A stretch of DNA of 64,000 nucleotides from Anastrepha obliqua. Lineage: Eukaryota > Arthropoda > Insecta > Diptera > Tephritidae. Positions 1 to 10,308 of this stretch are shown in pieces. Both the position numbers and the translations under genes were made by a program. The notes below the pieces were generated by a model. That model saw nothing but the letters and a program-made list of their open reading frames with translations. It was not told where the DNA came from and made no database searches. How positions within the stretch are numbered: the stretch's first letter is position 1; every line of letters begins with the position of its first letter. Where the stretch lies: positions 8,000,501-8,064,500 of the forward strand of contig NW_026562179.1 of the NCBI RefSeq assembly GCF_027943255.1, read 5' to 3'.

Positions 1-143
1 AAATAATTCAATTAATTTGTTCTGTATTATATTATATTTATTATTGTCAAGCTCCGAGTATACCCCAGTTTTTCCTTTTTTTACTTCGCGTCTAAATAAA
101 TCATTCAAATAATGAGTATTATTTAAGTCATTCTCAGACACAT

Positions 144-144
<1 letters not shown>
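1..144 (-). pseudogene. pol: Integrase N-terminal fragment left of LINE copy A (window edge)
   Basis: Matches the first part of the integrase segment in the other units and starts at the LINE target duplication (133-144). The rest lies outside the window. Confidence 0.8.
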
Positions 145-187
<43 letters not shown>

Positions 188-255
188 TCGGGACAACTAG
201 CAAGTGCAGCACTCAGACATTAATTGAGTCCATTGTACTACACTTGGATTCCCTT

Positions 256-3200
256 TTAATTTTCTTTAAGTTTACCCGATCTCCGAAGAAATCTGAGTAG
301 ATCTTGTGGTGCCAAGGAGCCAAGATGGTCTCTTCTTAACACATCAGTGCCAAAGACCTCAAACCTGATTCGAGCGAAGGCGGGGCAGACACACAGGAAG
401 TGGTCCGCCGTCACATCCTCCTCTTCACAAGCTGGGCAGAGTACACTGTCTGAGATGCTCAACCTTTCCATGTGCTTTGCCCACAGAAAGTGGCCCGTCA
501 TCGGTCCAACCAGCCGTCTACACTCCCCTCTGCCTAATGACAGAAGGGTTTGCGACAGTCGATCGGACATGACAGGTAACATCAGTTTTGTCCATCTGCA
601 GCCTCTCTCAGCCTGCCAAGCTCGCTTGTGGGTAGTAGTTACCCATTTGCTAACCGTGGCCGTGATGGCCCATCTTAGCTAAGGAGTCAGAGGTCTCGTT
701 ACCCGCGATACCCACGTGTCCCGGGACCCATGTTAGCATCAGGCTATTATGTCTGCCGACATAGTTCAGCCTGGATTTACAGGACTTCACTACCCCTGAT
801 GTGGTTTGAGGGCTGTCTAAGGCCATAAGCGCAGCCTGGCTGTCGCTGCAGACACATATAGATCTGCCTCTCCATCGTTTTTCCACAACAAAGTTCATCG
901 CTTCTTGAACTGCATACACCTCCGCTTGAAACACAGATGCATGCATTCCAAGAGCAAAGTGCAGTTTTGTCCCGCTGGATTCCACGTAGACCCCAGAGCC
1001 GGAGCCATGCTCGGTCCTGGAGCCATCCGTAAAAATGCGAAAACAGTGTTTGCCGGGCTCATTTTCTGAGTCTCCCCACAACTGAGCCTCTGGTAGCACT
1101 ACACTGTATCTCTTTTCAAGTACGACCCTTGTTGGCATGGAGTCAAGGGGCATGGAGAGAATCGTTGGATCGATGCCCATGCCTTCTCTGTGTTCCAATG
1201 CCGGACAAGGGCCGTACCAGTTCCCACTGTGTTTCAGTCTGCAGATGGCCTTCAAGGCCTCTCCTTGGATGAAAGCATCAAGTGGTGGTAAACCAATCAG
1301 AACATCTAGTGCCGGGCCTGAAGTAGTCGGAAAAGCTCCGGTACAACAGATGGCCACAGTGCGTTGTAGTCTCGATAAGGTCCTCCTGACTCCCACTAGA
1401 TAGAGTCTACTCATCCAGACCACTGATGCATAGGTGATAATGGGTCTTATCATAGCCGTGTAGATCTATAGGATCTTGCTAGGAGAGAGACCCCACGTTT
1501 TCCCAAAGACACCTTTGCACTGCCAGAAAGCTGTCAGTGCTTTGGATGCCTTTGTTTCAACGTGTGATTTCCATAGGAGCTTGCTATCGAGGATTACTCC
1601 AAGATATTTGATTTCCTTGGTTAGCTGGATTGTGACTCCTTCTAGCTTTGGCAGAACGAGTCCATCAAGCTTCCTCCTTCTGGTAAAGAGGACAATACCA
1701 GTCTTGGCGGGATTTGCCGACAGCCCGTTCGCACAGCACCAAGTGTCAATCCGATCCAGAGTTTTCTGCACTTTCCTGCAGATGTTCATAAGCGAAGGGC
1801 CTGTTACCAAACAAGCAACATCGTCCGCATATGCTTGTGCGTAGACTCCCGACTCGTTTAAGGTGGTGAGTAGAGGATCGATTACCATGCACCAGTGCAA
1901 CGGAGACAGCACACCGCCTTGGGGGCAGCCTCTGTTAACCCCAGATGACACCAGCAGATCTTCCTCTGCTCGCACCGAAATGATTCTTTGGGCCAGCATC
2001 GAACGAATCCAATTTACTAGCACCCGGTCTACGCCGTGCCTACTAGCAGAGTTACACATACTATCAAAAGTGGCATTATCAAACGCCCCCTCTATGTCTA
2101 AAAAGATACCCATAGCGTAGTCCCTCCTGTCGATGGCCAGCTCTACCCTACCAACAAGGTTTTGCAGTGCCGACTCGCAGGATTTTCCACTCTGATAGGC
2201 ATGCTGAAATAGAGACAGAGGGTGAGCCTTCAGCGACTTCTGACGTATGCGCAGTTCCATCAGTCGTTCGAGAATTTTCAGCATGAAAGAGGTCGTGCTG
2301 ATGGGTCTAAAGCTTTTGGGGCTGGTGTAGTTGTCTTTTCCAATCTTTGGGATGAAAGCGATCCTCACCATCCTCCAAGAGCGTGGTATGTAAGCCAGTG
2401 CCAGGCATGCCGGGAAGATTTTCTTCAGGCTGCTGTCACGAACTCTGCACCCTCCTTCAGCATGGCAGGATATATGCCATCTGGTCCGGGCGACTTGTAG
2501 TCGCCAAAAGATTTGATGGCAAATCGAATGGCGGCCTCATTCACCACAGATCTGGCAACGAGCCAGTCATGCCGAGAAGGTGTAGCAGCTCTGAAAACTG
2601 CCTCTATCAATAAGGGCTGTTGCCGGCTGATGCTTATCTGATTACCAGGAAAGTGAGACTCCATCAGCAAGCTGAGTGTCTCACTTTTCCGCTCCGTGAA
2701 GGAGCCATCAGATTTCCTAAGTGACCCCAGCTTTGCCATTGGGTCCCTTCTCAGGATCCTAACCAATTTCGCCGTGTCACTCAGAGATTCAATACCGGTG
2801 CAGAATTCCCTAAATGAGGCTCTTTTCGATTCCCGAATAAGCCTCTTTTAGTTCTTCTGAACATCACGGTATCGCTCCCAGTCCTCTGCAAGGTTAGTCT
2901 TGAGGGCCCGGTTTAGAAATTTTCTCGACTCACGCCTCAACATCTGGAGCTCTCGATTCCACCAAGGAACGGGAGTCCGGCTGGGGAGAGGTCGAATTGG
3001 ACAGGCTGACTCAAAACATTCGGTTAGGGCAGCATTGAGTTTCTCAACAGCCGCCTCAATGGCCTGTTCTTTTCGAAGTCTTGGTGGCGCAACGCCAATG
3101 TCCCGCAACGCCTCCCTAAACTTTTGCCAATCTGGGGTTTCTAGAGGGCAGTGGCATTTGTGCCTCTTCGCCGCACTGAAACTCAATGTACCTGTGGTCC

Positions 3201-3750
3201 AGTTCTTGATTGACCACCCAAGTTTTGAGTTTGATAGGGTTAGATCAATCACCTCCTGCCTTCTAGCCGTTACAAACGTTGGCCCGTGAGCCCTCGTTAT
3301 GTATGTCTAGGCAGGAGGAGGCGATAAATTCGAATAGTCGAGAGCGCCGCTCACAGCTTCCTGGCCCTTCCAGAGCATCGTAAGGAAAGTAAGCAGCTGC
3401 AATCACAAACTTCGACCAGCCGCGTCTATCTCTATAACCCACCTCAGCTGCTACCAGGTCTTGGCAACAGAATTGCTCAAGACCCGTCACAGTGAGATGG
3501 GATGAAACTATAAGACCGGTCCTAGGTCTGCTAGAACTCCTGGCATATAATAACGTGGCCCTTTCAGCGCACTTAAGCCACAGAGACGGCCCCTAAAGAC
3601 CCAGGGCTCTTGCACAGCTGTTATGTGGGGTAATGTGTGCAGCTGGGAAAGCCTTCTACTTAGTAGTGCAGTAGCGGCTTTGGAATGCTGCAAGTTAATT
3701 TGCGTCACCGTCAAGGGACGATAGCTACAGGAATCGTCCGAGTCAGTCAT
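256..3750 (-). pseudogene. LOA-type LINE ORF2 (endonuclease-RT-RNase H), copy A
   Basis: Order in coding direction: endonuclease (3263-3750), linker (2848-3252), RT (2425-2766 and 1466-2371), RNase H (650-1453), C-terminal Cys/His motif (256-582). RT shows SPGPDGIYPAMLK, FLDIEGAFDN, GCPQGGVLSPL and AYADDVACL; RNase H shows FTDGS and WVPGHVGIAGNE. Shared breaks: a shortened endonuclease apparently lacking the catalytic Asp-x-Asn block, a frameshift near 3263, an in-frame TAA near 2850, a frameshift near 2425, an in-frame TAG near 1465 and a frameshift near 660. Copy A alone lacks one C near 3563, cutting the endonuclease frame, and has SPLH where the others have SPLL. Confidence 0.85.
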
Positions 3751-4968
3751 CTGGGAAAGACACGGAAGCTGACCGTCCCAAAGAAGAGACTCAGACGGTT
3801 CCCGTACCGTGAGCCCATGACATCAACACTGGCCTCGTCCACTCGCACCACAAGAGCAGCCCCTTCCTTCCCTTCCCGGTTTTTGCCCTTGGTGTACGAG
3901 ACGACTCGCCAAAGCCTCGTGTTGATGCCCGGATTCCGGGCACGTAGACAGGATAGAACATCTGCCGTAGACAGGTCTGGATCCGGAATCCAGCAGATGG
4001 CCTTCCTGAGGGTACACTCTCCTCGCTGTAGACTGCGAAGCGAGTGGTCCCCATGGGGGGCAAGTTATTGACCACGGTCCTGACGCGCACGTCACCTTTA
4101 TGGTGCCGTCCTTTGTCTCATAGCCCTTCGCGTTGGCTTCCGGACCGGAGGCAATAACCCGACGCATCAGCTGGCTTTTGCAGTATTTGATTTCTGCATC
4201 CGTCAGCTGATGGTCAGGCCCCAGTTTTCCAATCACAGCCACAGGTCGTGGGCCAGCAGCCTTCTCGCTGTAGGATGGCTTGGCCGCACCCTTGGATGTG
4301 CTTGGGCGAAGGTCCAGCTCCCGATCCTCCACTGACGAAGATTTCGCCGGGCAGACAGCTGTGCTGGACATTTTGTCGAGGCGCCGATAGGGACGTGGCT
4401 CAGCAAAACCTTTTCCCGCCACATTGACTGGCGCCAAGACGGCGCTCGTACCTTGGGGGGTCGTGGCTCGGTCATTGCCGGCAACCGCAGGGCAGGGAGG
4501 TGTGCTGCTTTCAGCAGCCGTCTTTCTCCGCTTGCCTCGAGAGCGAGACAACTTGGGAGTGCCTGTGCCCACCGAAGACCCGGTAGCTTCCGTGGGTGTC
4601 ACTTCCGCTGACCGAGGTCGTTTGGAAGACACAGACGCAGAAGGGCCGGCAGAGCCACATGAGGATTTCTCCCGCTTGAACTCTGCCCGCCGCTTTCTTC
4701 TATTGCTCCTTGCCGCGCTCTTCGATTTCCCTGCTTCTTTGGGAGGTCGTGCAGCCACCGAAGAGACCTCACAACTCAGACCCTCAGAAGCAGGGAAACG
4801 TTTTTCAGACTCTGAAGGAGAGGAGATTGCGATAGCAACCCCCGTCTCCTCCAGGATGCGCTCTCGCTCGTAGAGCTGAGAGACTTGGGTAATGGTTGGG
4901 GCCTCCAGAATCCATGCCCCTGCCGCCGAGGCGGGTGGATTGCCACTTGTCCATCCATCGTTTTCCAT
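3747..4968 (-). pseudogene. LOA-type LINE ORF1 (nucleic-acid-binding protein), copy A
   Basis: ORF1 of I/LOA elements binds the element RNA. The N-terminal two thirds are Ser/Lys/Arg/Pro-rich and low-complexity with nuclear-signal-like basic runs (KRPR, RGKRRK). The continuous frame from the ATG at 4968 reaches 3823, but the conserved C-terminal region (a segment with VRTVVNNLPPMGTTRF, then one with LRARNPGINTRLW) lies in two other frames, so at least two shared frameshifts lie between about 4095 and 4030. The C-terminal frame ends in a TGA that overlaps the ORF2 ATG (ATGA at 3750-3747). Copy A has K where the other copies have M in the REKSS context. Confidence 0.75.
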
Positions 4969-5163
4969 TACCTTTTCGGTTTTTGTTCAGAACTCCTCCC
5001 TAGCCAGTTTGGTTCGCGGATGGCACCCTGATTCTATGCCAACTTTGAGTCATCACACGAGTGTTGAACCCACCCCATCAGGGAAGGCCACTCTTGTGAT
5101 GCCAGGGCTCCCTATCCACCACCTGGGACGCGCCCGATGGGAGATCAGGCAACTCCAGACGGG

Positions 5164-7065
5164 CTCAGACACATATATTATTTTATATTTTTTAAAAAGT
5201 ATTTCGGTTTCTTTATTTTTATTTTTAACTATTCTTATTTGCGTCCTATATTTATTAACAATTTTATTTATTCTAAAGAAATTAATATTTGCATTTTCTT
5301 CCCTACTATGATTTACTTCAACTCTGCTCAAAAAATCAGCTACCTTGTTCTCCTTTCCCTTAATATATTCAATATCGAGATCAAATTCATCTAATAATAT
5401 TTTCCATCGGATGATTCTAGAATTGGGCTCTTTAAGTGAATAAAGCCATTTCAAAGGCTGATGATCATTTTGAACTAGAAACTTTCGACCAAAAAGGTAT
5501 GGACGGTAATATTTCACTGACCATACAATGGCTAATAATTCTTTTTCTAGCGTTGAGTAGTTTTTTTCATGTCCATTTAAAGTCCTACTGGCGTAACTTA
5601 CTGGTTTGCCATCCTGGCTCAACACCGCGCCAATAGCAGCATTGCTTGCATCCGTGGTCAACACAAATTTTTTATTAAAGTCTGGATAGCATAATATTGG
5701 TGGAGTTGTTAAAATTTTCTTCAATTTTTCGAAAGCGTCAATATAAGATTTGTCATTAATATCAATTTTACTATTTTTTTTTAATATTTTATTATAGGGC
5801 TAGCAACAAAGGAATGCTAATGAATTTCCGGTAATATCCGCTTAAACCTAAAAAATATTTAATTTCTTTTACTGACTTTGGTAGCTCCAAGTTTTGTATT
5901 ATATTAATTTTCTCGGGGTTGGGCTTTATCCCATTATTTGTTATGATATGACCAAGTAAGTTTGTTTCTTTCGATAAGAATCTACATTTATCTATTTGTA
6001 CCTTTAAATTGTAATCATTAAGTTTATTGAATACTTTTTACAAGCTTTCTAAATGTTCGGTTAGCGAGGTTGAAAATACTAGTATATCATCCATATAAAT
6101 TATACAAATTTTATTAATATAATCAGCCAAAATGTAATTTAACATTCGCTGAAATGTAGCGGGCGCGTTTTTGAGACCGAAGGGCATTCGAATGAACTCG
6201 AAGTGACCACGGGGCGTGGAAAAAGCCGTTTTCTCAATGTCGCTTTCCTCCATCAAAACTTGATGAAAGCCTTTCGCAAGGTCCAAGGACGAGAAATATT
6301 GTGCCTTACCTAATTTGTCAAATAACGACTCTATATTTGGGAGAGGAAATTTATCATCCACAGTTATTTCATTTAACTTCCTAAAATCTATAACTAATCG
6401 CCATTTCTGCTGGTTCGAATTATCAGACTTCTTTTTAACAATCCACAAAGGGGAATTATAAGGGGATTTGGGGGCGTATTATATTTTCTTTTAACATTTC
6501 ATTTATTTGCTTTTCTATTTCATTTTCTAAAATCTGTGGATGTCTATAATTCTTGCAGTATACTATTTTATTAGAAGTAGTTATTATTTTATGTTTTACA
6601 CAGGTAGTTGTAGTTAAATTTTGGTTTTTAATATAAAACGTCTTTTTATTTTTATGTAAAAAATTTTCTAATAACTTATTTTCTTCCTTATTTAAGTTTG
6701 TAGGCATTAAATCTTTGAATTTATCCAGCTCAAATTGTTCTATATAATTGATTTCCTCATAAGAAATGTTTAATTTATTGTCAATTAGTTTTATTTCATT
6801 ATTATTTACTTTAAGAGTATTATTTTGAAAATCTATTATAGCTCCAAAGGGCTGTAAAATATTTATTCCTATTATGCAATCGAATTTTTTATCAATAAAA
6901 TTAATTAATTTAACAGACATCACCGACTAGAGTATTTAATAAAAATAAAACTGGTTTTATTAAACTTTTCTTTATTCCTATATTGGAAAAAAAATTATAA
7001 TCTCCGAGGGTAGTAGCAGCACCACTATCAATTAGGCATCTTGTTTTTGTATTATTTATTGTTAA
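5164..7065 (-). pseudogene. pol: Protease-RT-RNase H part of pol, unit A, cut by the nested LINE
   Basis: The protease frame overlaps the end of gag in another frame and shows LIDSGAAT at 7010-7035, the aspartic protease active site. A frameshift near 6925 precedes the 6456-6923 segment. The RT (6038-6448) shows [33 protein letters not shown] and the catalytic YMDD, then hits a stop. After a damaged connection with missing sequence near 5800, RNase H (5176-5724) shows TTDASN, EKELLA and the DHQPLKWL box. In unit A the residue before DHQPL is N, while B, C and D have T. The frame then runs 37 codons into the 5' end of the LINE. Integrase, the next domain, lies on the far side of the LINE. All breaks except the N are shared by the four units. 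Confidence 0.88.
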
Positions 7066-7070
7066 TATTA

Positions 7071-8062
7071 CTATGGGTAATGATAATTTCGAGGCTGCAC
7101 AGGAAAATTTTCTGTAACGTGAATTGCATCAATTTCCATTGGTTCTTCATTATTACTTAAATATCTATCATATGAATTTTGTTGATTTTGTCGTAAATGA
7201 CTAAAATTTTCTAAGTCATAATTTTGGGTTTGTTGTTGCTGATTATTTCTGTTAAGAGTGTTAAAAGTTTTGCGTTTGAAAATTTCTGAAATTTCTGTTA
7301 CAATTATTAAAACTACCACTATTATTTCTGTTATTTCGGCTACTATAATTAGGAAAGTTGCTTGAATTTTGAAATCTTTGAAAACCATTCCTATTTAATG
7401 AATTATTTGCATTTTGAAAGTTATTATTTGGAAAGGTATTGTTATTTGGATAATCATTATTGTTTTGAAAACTTTTATGCGCAAAACTATTAGCTTGTTT
7501 ATTATTTACTAGTTTTATATCTTTTAATATATTATTTTCTAAATAAAATGTGTAGGCTATGTTAATAGATCTAATATTATTTTGTAGCAAAAGAGATTTA
7601 ATACTAATAGGTAAGTAGTTTACATAGATATCAAAAATTAGTTTTTCATTATGTTCAGGTGTGTACAAAATGTCAGGTTCTAAGCTATACTTTGTGTTCA
7701 TTAAACTTAAAATTTTACTTAATTTATAATGTAATTCCTCAATGTTCCTAGCTTCTTCGTTTAGTGCGTCACTTCTTAAATTAAAAAAACTTCTCTTTAC
7801 TCCAAATTCCTCCTTAAGCTTAACTATTATACTTTCCCATGTAGGGTTAAATAAGGTTTCGGCTGCCTTTAACGCCTTACCTTGCAGTCTATTGCTTAAT
7901 ACTGATTTTATTGTCTATTGTCTGATTGTCTGATTTTATTAGCGTTAGCTGCAACACAGTTACGACGTCCCTCAGGTAGTTGCTGAGCGTATATTCACTG
8001 CTCCCGTCAAATGCAGGCAAGCTCCTCGCTTCACGCAAGCTCTCAGCTAACGTCAAAGCCAT
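7071..8062 (-). pseudogene. gag: Gag of the array retrotransposon, unit A (broken)
   Basis: Gag forms the virus-like particle of gypsy-class retrotransposons. The likely start is the ATG at 8062, opening MALTLAESLREARSLPAFDG, which resembles mdg3/412-type Gag starts. The first frame stops after about 57 codons. A second stretch from 7701 down resembles the capsid C-terminus, followed by a very asparagine-rich region with no visible CCHC zinc knuckle and an EEPMEIDAI tail. Unit A has an extra T near 7270 relative to B, C and D, which splits the Asn-rich frame. The early stop is shared by all units, so the ancestor was already defective. Assignment rests on position and composition. Confidence 0.75.
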
Positions 8063-8459
8063 TGTGGGTGTTGTTGTAATTTAAGCACACGCTGCTCTGC
8101 TCCTTTCTGTAATGATAGCTGGCTTGCTTTTTCTTTCGTCTTTCACGCCGTTAGCACTGGAATGCACACCGTAAAATTTCTTCTCTTTTTCCGTTAACTT
8201 TTAACTTCTAGTAATTCGATTTCCTTTTTTTTACGAAGCAAATCTTGTTTCTTATTTTCAATTCGTTTTTTTCGGATTAATTATTACACGTAATATTTTT
8301 TAGTTTAGTTTTTAGTTTTTAAGTTTACAAAAATTTCGCTTTTTGCCACACTTTAGCAATGTCCACTTGAATCATTTGCGGTTCACATTGGTTTGTCGAA
8401 AAATTTAACCTTTTCTTTTGCCGATTATCGCTGGATATGTTTTAACTAACATATCCCAT

Positions 8460-8470
8460 CCTCGTCGCCA
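8460..8470 (-). other. Primer binding site, unit A
   Basis: Minus-strand TGGCGACGAGG directly follows the LTR end. TGGCGAC matches the start of the primer site of tRNA-Arg-primed insect elements (mdg1/412 type), but the following bases differ from that type, so the tRNA is uncertain. The same site occurs at 18514-18524, 28566-28576 and 38613-38623. Confidence 0.65.
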
Positions 8471-8775
8471 GTTAAATTTATTTTTGAAAATAAAATAAAT
8501 TTGTTGAAATTTCTATTAAAATAGAACAAGTTTGGTTACACTTCAAAATAAATTTGTTCTTTACTCTTCAAGGTGACTTTAAAGACTACTTTTCACATAA
8601 AAAGCTATATATATTCAATTTATTTTAACAGTTTGATTTATACTTAAAATGAAGAGAGAAAGAGCAAATAGGGAAACAACAAATAAATATATAACTTACA
8701 TAGCTAATTATTACAGTTAGATTTATAATGAAGAGAGCGAGAGCGAAAGGGGAAAGTTACATATAATATATAACT
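8470..8775 (-). repeat. Shared internal LTR 1 (306 bp)
   Basis: On the minus strand it begins AGTTATATATT directly after a purine-rich tract and ends TTTAACT at the primer binding site. AGT...ACT ends are usual for several insect gypsy-class families. Its U3 part holds two imperfect direct copies of about 65 bp (8629-8696 and 8714-8775), each with a GAGA-rich core. Both flanks are internal retrotransposon sequence, so this LTR joins two units. Confidence 0.9.
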
Positions 8776-9101
8776 CGCCTCTCCTTAAAGAATTCGAGTC
8801 TCGTTGAATCTTTTACAAATATACAATACGAAAATTTAATATTTTCTTTTAAATCACAACTTAACATAAAACATGAAATATATTTAAGTTGTTTGGGGTT
8901 TTTTCTTTTTTTTCAAGATAAATATTAAACTGTATTAGCCATAAATATTCATTTCTTATTCTATAGTTTACATTTAAAAAATAAATATAGTGTGATTTAA
9001 TATAATAAAAAAAAATATTAACGAACAGTTCTCCATGGTTTGTTCTACAAATCCATTTAATTTTTTTTTTATTCTTTTTGTTTGTTTTATTTATTTTTAT
9101 T
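8776..9101 (-). other. 3' untranslated region and polypurine tract between integrase stop and LTR 1
   Basis: AT-rich, with no coding frame on the minus strand after the integrase stop. There is no env. The last bases before the LTR on the minus strand are purine-rich (AAGGAGAGGCG, 8776-8786), the expected polypurine tract. Equivalent stretches are 18830-19155 and 28882-29207. Confidence 0.7.
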
Positions 9102-10197
9102 TTATTTTATAGACTTTAATGGGCGTCTAAATTTTGCAGTGTCTACTTTATTAGAGTTGCTGTGGTGGTATCTGTTAAATCTTTTAGCAGTTTTTTGTCT
9201 AATTGCAGTAGGATTTTTAATATATAAGTTAGATTTTTGTAAATTAAGTGTAATATTTTCTCTTTTAATATTTTCTCTATCAATGGTTTTCTTTTTAATT
9301 GCTTCAGATCTTACTTTAACCTCTTTTAAATTTATGTGTAACTTATTTATAAAATCAATTGGTTTTAATTTAGTCGTGCTGTGAATTGTATTATTATAGT
9401 AATTAATTGTTTTTAGTACTAATTCTTGAGAGTCATTAATATTTTCAGCGTTTTTTAATATTCTTATATGCTCTAAGAGAGTCGAATGCATTCTTTCTAC
9501 ATCTGAATTTCCTGTGTGCGAATTCGGTGTTGTAAAATGAGTTTCTATATTATTTTCTTGACAGAACAGTTTTATAAGTGCATTATTAAATTCATTATCC
9601 ATAATAATTTTATCAGATTTTTCTAAAAATTCGATTCGCTCTTCGATTTTAGTTTTAATTGTTACCATATTTTTGTCATTTGGTTTATGTGCGGTTCCTA
9701 ATTTCGTAAATTTGTCTATTGTTGTCAAAAACCTAGTCTTTTGTATCTGAAAAATTTCCATATGTACTATTTCATTTGGTTTTTCTGGTGTTGGAGTATG
9801 TTGAAATATTTTATTTATTGGTTTTCTGTCATATTTGTTTTCATTACATATTCTGCAGTTATTACAATATCTATTTATAATTTTAATAATTTAGGATTAT
9901 AATAATTATCTTTTAATTCTTCGAAATTCTCCTGGATTTCTCTATGGTTACCTTTAATATGCATATCATCAATGATATTCAATAAAGATTCCTCGGATTC
10001 AATATCACTAGCAACTTTAGTACATTTTATGAAATTTATTTTATTGTTATTAGAAAATAATTCAATTAATTTGTTCTGTATTATATTATATTTATTATTG
10101 TCAAGCTCCGAGTATACCCCAGTTTTTCCTTTTTTTACTTCGCGTCTAAATAAATCATTCAAATAATGAGTATTATTTAAGTCATTCTCAGACACAT

Positions 10198-10198
<1 letters not shown>
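9102..10198 (-). pseudogene. pol: Integrase part of pol, unit B, right of LINE copy B in coding order
   Basis: Integrase inserts retrotransposon cDNA. The segment starts at the LINE target duplication with YVSE, the same residues that end the RNase H side, so the split gene is recognisable. The HHCC zinc-binding region (HIKGNH, then NNCRIC) spans a frameshift near 9875. The core (9102-9761) has TTIDKFTK, MDNEF and DVERMHS; I count 33 residues between the second Asp and the Glu, where 35 is usual. The C-terminus is basic. No env follows. Confidence 0.87.
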
Positions 10199-10240
<42 letters not shown>

Positions 10241-10308
10241 TCGGGACAACTAGCAAGTGCAGCACTCAGACATTAATTGAGTCCATTGTACTACACTTGG
10301 ATTCCCTT

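Larger units (their letters stand above)
145..5163 (-). mobile_element. Nested LOA-type (I/LOA group) LINE, copy A
   Basis: The non-LTR retrotransposon runs 5' to 3' on the minus strand: a 5' leader (4969-5163), ORF1, ORF2 (endonuclease, RT, RNase H, CCHC), a short 3' end and a 41-base poly-A (poly-T 146-186). It is flanked by 12-bp target duplications CTCAGACACATA at 133-144 and 5164-5175. An RNase H domain after the RT and an ORF1 C-terminal RRM-like region fit the I/LOA group better than jockey or R1. It splits pol between RNase H and integrase. Confidence 0.9.

Noticed and set aside
3685..4873. Plus-strand frames of 128 and 149 codons opposite LINE ORF1, repeated in each unit
   Set aside because: They lie antisense to a coding region with high GC and Ser/Pro/Arg bias and show no family motif. 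They are shadows.
7261..7701. Asn-rich frame as a host prion-like protein gene
   Set aside because: It sits between the capsid-like and protease parts of the retrotransposon in the right order and is repeated in every unit, so it is Gag.
9082..9384. Plus-strand hydrophobic 100-codon frame, repeated at 19136 and 29188, looking like a membrane protein
   Set aside because: It is the antisense of the integrase C-terminus. Hydrophobicity comes from AT-rich Asn/Lys codons read in reverse.
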